Origin: Bifidobacterium breve
Lineage (GTDB): Bacteria; Actinomycetota; Actinomycetes; Nanopelagicales; Nanopelagicaceae
Reading direction: 5' to 3'
Assembly (NCBI GenBank): GCA_945860245.1
Contig: CAMAPO010000004.1
Span: 1-64,000, forward strand
DNA length: 64,000 nt
The position numbers and the translations under genes were made by a program. The notes under the pieces are model-generated. The model did no database searches. It was not told the DNA's origin and saw only the letters and a list, made by a program, of their open reading frames with translations. Shown here piece by piece: positions 57,968 through 64,000 of this stretch; position 1 is the first letter of the stretch, and each line of letters begins with the position of its first letter.

Positions 57968-59170
57968 TTAGCGGATCGGGGCTTGCAGAATATCTCCGGC
58001 GGTAGTTAAAAGTACTAGACCGCCTTCTGCGGAATATCCGACAGTCAATGGAGCGTTCAGAAGTGAATTTGTCAGCGCACCAATTAAAAGGCCCTTCCCA
58101 TCAAATTGCAGCGCCACCGATTGACCTTTAACCTGCTTCCAGCCAGTAACACCTTTAAGGGCGGTAGTCGGTTCGAAGATAGCAAATACCGAACCATTTG
58201 CTCCAGATGCTGCCACGCTAGCTCCCGTAGATAAAATTCGAGTCGTCCACGTTGGGGTAAAAGTGGAATTAAACTTTGTTATCGCAGTCTCAATTTTTTT
58301 ACCACTCTTTACAACTCCCGTTAAAAAGTTAGATGCAGTGGCGCTCTGCCAATCACGTAGCGCACCGGCTGCTGAACTTCGCACCACACTGGAGATAGAA
58401 CCTGCCTTAGATACTTTTAATAAAATTCCATCAACTTTTCCGGCTAACTTCTTGCCCGCTAAAGTTTCACTACTGGAACCAAATAGTGAAGTAGATCCAT
58501 CAGCGGCACGGAAGATGACGTTAAATTTACTTTTCGTTGTTCCTAATTTTACTTCTTTTTCGAGTGCTTCAGCTTTAATTAAGGCCAGTGACTGGCCGCT
58601 TTCACGAGATAGCAAGATTGATACACCTGTTGCATTGGTAGATATGGCATCAACTAGCGCGGGTCGAGTTATTTTAAAATCTATTTGTGGTGCTAAATCT
58701 CCAGTAGATGAGATCTGCCAGAGTGAAATATTTTTCATGTCTGCGCGCATTTCATCTGGCATTTCCACTGTTACCGAATCAGGATTCAACGCACCAGCAA
58801 CAGCTGTAATAGTTTCTAATTGCGCTGGCGAGGCGCTATTTCCGCCTACCCAGATCGTTCCCTTTGCATCAGCGGTTATAGCGGTGGCTACCTCATCGCT
58901 GCCGGAGTCAATAGTTTTACTCCAAATTAGCGCACCGGTAAAGTCAACTGCCCGGATCTGTATATCTGAACTTTTCCCAACGATATTAGAATAAGTAATT
59001 ATCGCTTTACTTGTGACGACCATTCCTTCGGCGCCAATTTCTTTTGTTACCTCAACAAATTGCTTCATTGCAACGCTCTTTGGGGCAGAGTCTGCCGTCG
59101 GCGCAACCGCAACTGTAATCGCAGTTGCTGCTAAAAATATTTTATTAAGCGAGTTCTTGCGAACGATCAC
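57968..59170 (-). CDS. secreted propeller-like protein of unknown function
   Basis: A 400-residue protein starting GTG (MIVRKNSLNKIFLAAT). It has a signal peptide ending near ADSA and repeated beta motifs such as GTIWVGGNSASP and FNVIFRAADGSTSLFGSS, consistent with a beta-propeller. No catalytic motif was recognised. Its first 26 bases overlap proC, and no later start keeps the signal peptide. It is tail-to-tail with the metalloprotease gene, one base apart. Confidence 0.65.
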   Translation of the reverse strand: MIVRKNSLNKIFLAATAITVAVAPTADSAPKSVAMKQFVEVTKEIGAEGMVVTSKAIITYSNIVGKSSDIQIRAVDFTGALIWSKTIDSGSDEVATAITADAKGTIWVGGNSASPAQLETITAVAGALNPDSVTVEMPDEMRADMKNISLWQISSTGDLAPQIDFKITRPALVDAISTNATGVSILLSRESGQSLALIKAEALEKEVKLGTTKSKFNVIFRAADGSTSLFGSSSETLAGKKLAGKVDGILLKVSKAGSISSVVRSSAAGALRDWQSATASNFLTGVVKSGKKIETAITKFNSTFTPTWTTRILSTGASVAASGANGSVFAIFEPTTALKGVTGWKQVKGQSVALQFDGKGLLIGALTNSLLNAPLTVGYSAEGGLVLLTTAGDILQAPIR

Positions 59171-59954
59171 GTGCGGCCTTCATCGCTTTTGCTACTACGC
59201 CAGAAATATCCGAGTCGCTAAAAGAATTTAGAGCCGCGAAAGTTGTCCCGTTAGGGCTAGTTACCTTTTCGCGCAGGGTTGTTGGGGAATCTCCTGATTG
59301 GTCAAGTAACTTTGCGGCACCGACAATCGTCTGAATCGTAAGCGTGGTTGCATCGGCCTGCGAGAGTCCCAGAGCGATGGCTCCTTCAACCATCGCTTCT
59401 ACAAATCTAAAGAAATAAGCTGGACCGGATCCGCTAGTTGCGGTGACCGCATCTTGCAGTGATTCATCGACTTCAATCACCTTTCCGACCGCGCCTAAAA
59501 AGCCAAGGACAAACTCCCTTTGTTCTGGGGTGACCAGCACACACGAAGAAATTGCCGCCATCCCCGCGCCTACCAAAGTTGGAGTATTTGGCATAACTCT
59601 TATTACAGGATTCGCCCTTGTTCCAATTAAATCGGCGATGTGGTTAATCTGCTTACCGGCGACGAAGGAGATGATTAGGCAACCAGGGCGAATGTGCGCC
59701 TTTATCTCCTGTAATACCCCAGCCATGTCTTGTGGTTTGACTACCAATAATATTAGATCGCACTTTGCAACGTTATCGCCCAGCGCAGCGTTAGCTACTT
59801 TATATCTATCGATTAACTCAAGTGCTCGCTCTTCACGCTTTTCAGAGATAGTGATAGCACTAGGTGAAATCCCATATGTAATTAGCGCAGAGATAAGGGC
59901 TTCGCCCATTACCCCAGCACCAATGACGGCAACCTGTTTTTCTGAATTAGCCAT
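59145..59954 (-). CDS. proC: pyrroline-5-carboxylate reductase
   Basis: A 269-residue enzyme for the last step of proline synthesis. The N-terminal Rossmann motif VIGAGVMGEAL is at residues 10-20. The C-terminal domain has TATSGSGPAYFF and LREKVTSPNGTT, both diagnostic. A -10 box ends exactly six bases before the ATG, so the transcript is probably leaderless. Confidence 0.95.
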   Translation of the reverse strand: MANSEKQVAVIGAGVMGEALISALITYGISPSAITISEKREERALELIDRYKVANAALGDNVAKCDLILLVVKPQDMAGVLQEIKAHIRPGCLIISFVAGKQINHIADLIGTRANPVIRVMPNTPTLVGAGMAAISSCVLVTPEQREFVLGFLGAVGKVIEVDESLQDAVTATSGSGPAYFFRFVEAMVEGAIALGLSQADATTLTIQTIVGAAKLLDQSGDSPTTLREKVTSPNGTTFAALNSFSDSDISGVVAKAMKAARDRSQELA

Positions 59955-59960
59955 AGCGAA

Positions 59961-59966
59961 AGAGTA
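59961..59966 (-). promoter_or_regulatory. -10 box of proC, leaderless
   Basis: TACTCT on the minus strand, six bases before the ATG at 59954. It is four bases from the -10 box of the divergent gene. Confidence 0.5.
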
Positions 59967-59970
59967 CGCG

Positions 59971-59976
59971 TAGGCT
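59971..59976 (+). promoter_or_regulatory. -10 box of the cysteine-rich protein gene
   Basis: TAGGCT, eight bases before the ATG at 59985, implying a two-base leader. The same hexamer precedes radA. Confidence 0.45.
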
Positions 59977-59984
59977 CTGCAACT

Positions 59985-60794
59985 ATGTCAGAAATAAAGC
60001 CAGGTTTCGCACGCGATTGGGTGGAATTTACCGATCCCAATGATGAGGAAGAAATCTTTAAATGTGACCTTACTTGGCTGACTTCATATTGGACCTGTAT
60101 TTATGGCGATGGCTGTAAAGGCGTCTTTGAAAATCGACCAAATGCGGGTTGCTGCACAGAAGGTGCAATGTATTCAGATGAAGCTGATGAAGAGCGCGTT
60201 CGTAAAGTGGCGGCAGATTTAACTCCAGAAATGTGGCAGTTCTATGATCAAGCTCGCCCTAAGAAGCCAAATGGTCAACTTCGTATCTCAGATTTAGATG
60301 AAGATAAAGAACGTAAGACTCGCACCGTTGAAGATGGGTGTATTTTCTTAAATCGCAAAGGTTATGAAGCTCCAGGATTTACTGGTTCTTTTGGTTGCGT
60401 GTTACATCACTTGGCACAGAAAGAGAACCTTCACTTTGTTGACACCAAACCAGATGTTTGTTGGCAACTTCCACTTCGTCGCAGTTTTGAAACGCGCGAA
60501 GTTGGCGAGCGCGAATACTCAGTCACGGTGATCGGTGAATACGAACGCCTTGCTTGGGGCGATGGTGGAGATGATTTTGATTGGTACTGCACCAGTAATA
60601 CAGATGCACACATCGGTAGCGAACCAGTTTATATTTCTAACCGAACTGAACTGCAAGCGTTAATGGGTGAGGCGGCATATGCAGTGCTCGCCGAGCATTG
60701 TGATGCCCGCGTTAAAGGAATTAACGATGCTAAAGCGCGCTCACTACCTTTATTTGTTATTCAACACCCAGCATCAGTTGCCGCTGGGAAGTAG
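59985..60794 (+). CDS. cysteine-rich conserved protein, possible YkgJ-like metal binder
   Basis: A 269-residue cytosolic protein with cysteines at 27, 38, 44, 56, 57, 119, 138 and 159 plus H141-H142. The layout, a tandem CC near the N terminus and later CIFLN...GCVLHHLA...DVCW, resembles YkgJ/DUF3109-type iron- or zinc-chelating clusters but is more spread out. It is not firmly recognised. It starts 30 bases from proC on the other strand and precedes radA by 27 bases. Confidence 0.65.
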   Translation: MSEIKPGFARDWVEFTDPNDEEEIFKCDLTWLTSYWTCIYGDGCKGVFENRPNAGCCTEGAMYSDEADEERVRKVAADLTPEMWQFYDQARPKKPNGQLRISDLDEDKERKTRTVEDGCIFLNRKGYEAPGFTGSFGCVLHHLAQKENLHFVDTKPDVCWQLPLRRSFETREVGEREYSVTVIGEYERLAWGDGGDDFDWYCTSNTDAHIGSEPVYISNRTELQALMGEAAYAVLAEHCDARVKGINDAKARSLPLFVIQHPASVAAGK

Positions 60795-60808
60795 TCAGCG
60801 CCTTCGTC

Positions 60809-60814
60809 TAGGCT
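60809..60814 (+). promoter_or_regulatory. -10 box of radA
   Basis: TAGGCT, seven bases before the ATG at 60822, implying a one-base leader. No ribosome site. Confidence 0.48.
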
Positions 60815-60821
60815 AAGGCTT

Positions 60822-62189
60822 ATGGCTAAGGTCGAGAAGGATCCATTCCGCTGCGCGGAATGCGGTTGGACATCGCAGAAATGGGTTGGTCGCTGCGGCG
60901 AATGCCAAGCCTGGGGCAGCGTGGAAGAGATCGCCGCACCTAAGAAACTCTCACTAGTTCCCGGCAAAGTTACCCACGCCGCAATCCCTATTGGTGATGT
61001 TGATCTTTCAGCGGCGCGTGCACGTGCAACAGGTGTATCTGAGTTAGATCGCGTACTTGGTGGAGGCTTAGTACCAGGTGCTGCAATCTTGCTCGCCGGC
61101 GAACCCGGTGTAGGCAAATCAACTCTGCTCTTATCTGTTGCAGCGCAAACTGCCGCAAAAGGAATCCCTGCGCTCTATATCAGCGGTGAAGAATCTGCAT
61201 CACAAATTCGCTTACGCGCAGAACGTATTAACGCAGTAGATCCCAAACTCTTTCTCGCCTCCGAAACTGATCTCGGCGCTGTAATCTCACATATTGATTC
61301 AGTTAAACCAGAACTTTTAATAATCGATAGCGTGCAAACAATTGGCTCTGCCGCAGCCGATGGCTCTCCTGGTGGCGTAACACAAGTTCGCGAAGTTGCT
61401 GGTGCATTGATTCGTATCTGCAAAGATCGCGATATCACTTTGCTACTTGTCGGACACGTAACAAAGGATGGTTCTATCGCAGGTCCACGACTTCTTGAAC
61501 ATATCGTTGATGTGGTTCTGCAATTTGAAGGCGAACGCCATTCTCGTCTGCGGCTAATCCGCGCAATTAAAAATCGTTTTGGAGCATCAGATGAAGTCGG
61601 TTGCTTTGATTTAAGCGATACCGGAATCGAAAGCGTCCTTGATCCGACAGGTCTATTTACTTCAAGACATGCCGAACCAGTTCCGGGTACTTGCGTAACC
61701 GTCACACTTGAAGGACGTCGTCCCCTGCTTGCTGAAATTCAAGCACTCGTTAGTCAAGGTCGCGAAAATGACTTTGGAAATGCACGTCGCGTTACCAGCG
61801 GCCTTGATTCAGCGCGCACCTCAATGACTTTGGCAGTTCTTGAACTGCGTGCAAATGTGCGCGTTGGTGGTCGCGATGTTTATGCCGCAACAGTTGGCGG
61901 AATGAAGATGTCAGAACCTGCTGCGGATTTAGCGCTTGCTCTCGCTGTCGCATCTGCTGCAAAGGCGTTGGCACTTCCCGCAGATCTAGTCGCAATTGGT
62001 GAAGTTGGTTTAGCTGGAGAAATTCGCAAAGTCAGTGGAGTATCGCGTCGTTTGGCCGAGGCGTATCGTTTAGGTTTCAAGCGCGCACTTGTGCCAGCAG
62101 GCAGTGATGTAAAGATTGATGGCATGGAGATCTTTGAAGTATCGCGCCTTGATCAAGCGTTGCAACGCGTAAAAATCACTGGGGATTAA
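60822..62189 (+). CDS. radA: DNA repair protein RadA
   Basis: A 455-residue RecA-like ATPase involved in recombinational branch migration. A four-cysteine zinc finger (C11, C14, C25, C28) opens the protein, then Walker A GEPGVGKST, the RadA-specific KNRFG motif, and a C-terminal Lon-protease-like domain. Length is typical. Confidence 0.96.
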   Translation: MAKVEKDPFRCAECGWTSQKWVGRCGECQAWGSVEEIAAPKKLSLVPGKVTHAAIPIGDVDLSAARARATGVSELDRVLGGGLVPGAAILLAGEPGVGKSTLLLSVAAQTAAKGIPALYISGEESASQIRLRAERINAVDPKLFLASETDLGAVISHIDSVKPELLIIDSVQTIGSAAADGSPGGVTQVREVAGALIRICKDRDITLLLVGHVTKDGSIAGPRLLEHIVDVVLQFEGERHSRLRLIRAIKNRFGASDEVGCFDLSDTGIESVLDPTGLFTSRHAEPVPGTCVTVTLEGRRPLLAEIQALVSQGRENDFGNARRVTSGLDSARTSMTLAVLELRANVRVGGRDVYAATVGGMKMSEPAADLALALAVASAAKALALPADLVAIGEVGLAGEIRKVSGVSRRLAEAYRLGFKRALVPAGSDVKIDGMEIFEVSRLDQALQRVKITGD

Positions 62190-62208
62190 TACTTTATTAA
62201 AAAGACGA

Positions 62209-62214
62209 TAATCT
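62209..62214 (+). promoter_or_regulatory. -10 box of the GlcD-type oxidase gene
   Basis: TAATCT, seven bases before the ATG at 62222, implying a one-base leader. A TTAATA lies 17 bases upstream of it as a weak -35. Confidence 0.48.
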
Positions 62215-62221
62215 TGCGCGC

Positions 62222-63574
62222 ATGAGCCACTTCGCAGCGCTTTCCAAACTGCTTGGCCCTGAAAGTGCATTAATCTCCGATCTAGATATCACAACTTCTT
62301 ATTCACGAGATCAAGCACCCTTTGCATTTAGCGCACCACCAATTGCAGTTTTACTAGCGCGCAGCGCCACCGAAATTTCAATTGCTCTCAAATATGCCAA
62401 TGAAAATAAGATTCCGGTCGTTACCCGTGGTGCCGGCAGTGGTTTATCGGGTGGTGCTAATGCATCGGCAGATTCGCTCGTGATATCACTTGAGAAGATG
62501 AACCAAATTATTGAAATTGATGCGGCAAATCAGATTGCCAGAGTTCAAGCCGGGGTAATTAACCTTGATCTTGATACTGCAGCAAGCAAACTCGGTTTGG
62601 CCTATCTGCCAGATCCCGCAAGTCGCGATTGGTCATCACTTGGTGGCAATGCGGCCACAAATGCGGGTGGTATGTGCTGTGTTAAATATGGCGTTACTTC
62701 AGCACATGTACGTGCAATGCAAGTAGTTTTGGCAAGCGGTGAAATTATTGAGTTAGGGAAAGCAACCAAGAAATCTGTTACTACCTATGACTTGTTACAT
62801 TTATTTATTGGATCCGAAGGAACTCTTGGAGTAATCACCGAGCTAACTTTAAATTTAGAGATTCGCCCTGCGGCTCCATCTACTTTGGTCGCTACTTTTC
62901 CAAATATTACGAAGGCGGCGAGTGCCGCTGCGGCGTTATTGCAGTACCGACCTTCTATGCTAGAAATCGTTGATCAGACAACGCTTAAGGCGGTTGAGGC
63001 TTGGCATCCCCTCGGATTTGAAGTCGCTGGTGCGGTTCTGCTTATGCAGTTGGATGAAAACCATTCACTCGCTGAAGCAGCTTTAAAAACCTGTAAAGAA
63101 TTTGGCTTGATTGATGGTGTTTACTCAGATGATCCCAATGATGCTGCAGATTTAATTCGGGTTCGCAAAATGGCTTACCCGGCACTTGAAAGAATGGGCG
63201 CTACTTTGCTTGATGATGTTGCGCTACCGATTACCGAGATTGCTCAATTTGTTGAGAAGGTAGAAGAATTGAGTAAGAGAAGTAATTTGGTAATCGGAAT
63301 TTTTGGGCACGCGGGTGATGGAAATATGCATCCGACTATCGTTCACGATCACGGCGATACCGCAGCAGCCGAGCGCGCTCAAAAAGCATTTAGCGATATC
63401 GTTGAAATTGCACAGTCACTTGGTGGATCAGCAAGCGGTGAGCACGGAATTGGCTCGATAAAGGCAGGATTCGTCGCTAATGAAATCTCAGCGACGGTAA
63501 TTGAACTGCAACGTGCGGTAAAGAAGGTATTCGACCCAAATTCAATTCTGAATCCAGGAAAGAAGATTCCTTAA
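62222..63574 (+). CDS. FAD-linked oxidase, glycolate oxidase GlcD-like
   Basis: A 450-residue flavoprotein with an N-terminal FAD_binding_4 domain (PVVTRGAGSGLSGGANA; DWSSLGGNAATNAGGMCCVKYG) and a C-terminal FAD-oxidase domain ending GEHGIGSIKAGF and FDPNSILNPGKK. Family members oxidise glycolate, D-lactate or D-2-hydroxy acids. No GlcE/GlcF partner is adjacent. Freshwater actinobacteria could use it on algal glycolate; that is inference. Its stop overlaps the opposing clpC stop. Confidence 0.88.
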   Translation: MSHFAALSKLLGPESALISDLDITTSYSRDQAPFAFSAPPIAVLLARSATEISIALKYANENKIPVVTRGAGSGLSGGANASADSLVISLEKMNQIIEIDAANQIARVQAGVINLDLDTAASKLGLAYLPDPASRDWSSLGGNAATNAGGMCCVKYGVTSAHVRAMQVVLASGEIIELGKATKKSVTTYDLLHLFIGSEGTLGVITELTLNLEIRPAAPSTLVATFPNITKAASAAAALLQYRPSMLEIVDQTTLKAVEAWHPLGFEVAGAVLLMQLDENHSLAEAALKTCKEFGLIDGVYSDDPNDAADLIRVRKMAYPALERMGATLLDDVALPITEIAQFVEKVEELSKRSNLVIGIFGHAGDGNMHPTIVHDHGDTAAAERAQKAFSDIVEIAQSLGGSASGEHGIGSIKAGFVANEISATVIELQRAVKKVFDPNSILNPGKKIP

Positions 63575-64000
63575 TTAGTTGTTGCAGCTAGATCTTCTGG
63601 CGAATCTGGCATATTTGCCTTAGCGGCGCCGGTAAATGTGAATTTAGCTTCGGCTGCTTCACCTTCAACATCAACAACGATTATTTCGCCAGCTTTCAAC
63701 TCACCAAAGAGAATTCGCTCTGAAAGTGAATCTTCAATCTCGCGCTGAATCGTGCGACGCAATGGACGGGCGCCAAGAAGCGGATCATAACCACGGGCCG
63801 CCAATAGATCTTTAGCGGCTTGCGTAAGTTCGATTCCCATATCTTTCGCCTTCAAGCGCTCATCTAAGTTAGCGATCATTAGATCAACAATTTGAATAAT
63901 TTGATCTCTCGTCAATTGGTGGAAGACGATTACATCATCGATACGGTTAAGGAATTCAGGGCGGAAGTGGTTCTTAAGTTCATCTTGAACCTTGCCCTTC
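63571..64000 (-). CDS. clpC: ATP-dependent Clp protease ATPase ClpC, C-terminal part
   Basis: The 3' end of a gene whose start lies beyond the window. The visible part begins within the second AAA+ module (FRPEFLNRIDDVIVFHQLT, with the sensor-2 region ARGYDPLLGARPLRRTI) and continues through the D2 small domain to SPEDLAATTN. ClpC unfolds proteins for ClpP. The tail is longer than ClpB and fits ClpC. About 143 codons are present. Confidence 0.9.
   Translation of the reverse strand, partial: KGKVQDELKNHFRPEFLNRIDDVIVFHQLTRDQIIQIVDLMIANLDERLKAKDMGIELTQAAKDLLAARGYDPLLGARPLRRTIQREIEDSLSERILFGELKAGEIIVVDVEGEAAEAKFTFTGAAKANMPDSPEDLAATTN

Noticed and set aside
58263..58994. Plus-strand open frame of 243 codons opposite the secreted propeller gene
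   Set aside because: The minus-strand gene has a signal peptide and repeat pattern; the plus frame has neither.

Overview
The window looks like a compact, AT-leaning actinobacterial chromosome segment, most likely from a streamlined freshwater lineage of the Nanopelagicales (acI) type. This is inferred from gene content: a menaquinone-only quinone system, a 14-gene nuo operon, Res/Ccs cytochrome c maturation, a bacterial XPB helicase beside a helicase-associated protein, ClpC, and many genes that seem to be transcribed without a leader. Genes are packed tightly, many joined by ATGA, GTGA or TAATG overlaps. No gene-free stretch exceeds 300 bases; the longest gaps are about 100 bases. No insertion sequence, prophage, CRISPR array or rRNA was seen.

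Layout. Positions 1-165 hold tRNA-Met(CAU) and tRNA-Thr(GGU). Positions 213-2499 hold a 40-residue cysteine-rich protein coupled to a quinone oxidoreductase, then a FUSC-type membrane protein. Positions 2513-15064, all on the minus strand, form the least ordinary region. In transcription order it carries a mercaptopyruvate-type sulfurtransferase, a Gfo/Idh/MocA dehydrogenase resembling D-apiose dehydrogenase, a D-apionate-lactonase-family protein, an SDR, a polar amino acid type ABC importer, an MtnA-type isomerase, a fused class II aldolase/SDR, an MtnK-type kinase, a small coupled ORF and a short divergent RuBisCO-like protein. It reads as a carbohydrate/sulfur salvage island that phosphorylates, isomerises and cleaves a 5-substituted ribose (methylthioribose or 5-deoxyribose), with a second oxidative branch for a branched pentose. 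ilvD is divergent from it.

Positions 16874-20577 hold a PsiE-like protein, an NHL propeller, tRNA-Tyr, a membrane-anchored CopC, YajQ and RarD. Positions 20545-44587 form a respiratory supercluster: a long-chain polyprenyl diphosphate synthase, nuoN to nuoA, menG/ubiE, bioY, then menF, menD, menC, menB, menE and menA. Synthesis of menaquinone and the enzyme that reduces it are thus encoded together. Positions 44875-49163 continue the theme with ccsB, resB, ccdA, a TlpA/ResA thioredoxin and a histidine phosphatase.

Positions 49226-64000 hold a HAD phosphatase, the helicase-associated protein / M20 peptidase / XPB operon, a DUF836-type glutaredoxin, a secreted matrixin-like metalloprotease, a secreted propeller-like protein, proC, a cysteine-rich conserved protein, radA, a GlcD-type FAD oxidase and the 3' end of clpC running off the window.

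A recurring regulatory feature is a TANNNT hexamer 6-7 bases before the transcript start, with that start at or within three bases of the start codon. It occurs at more than ten genes here and points to widespread leaderless transcription.
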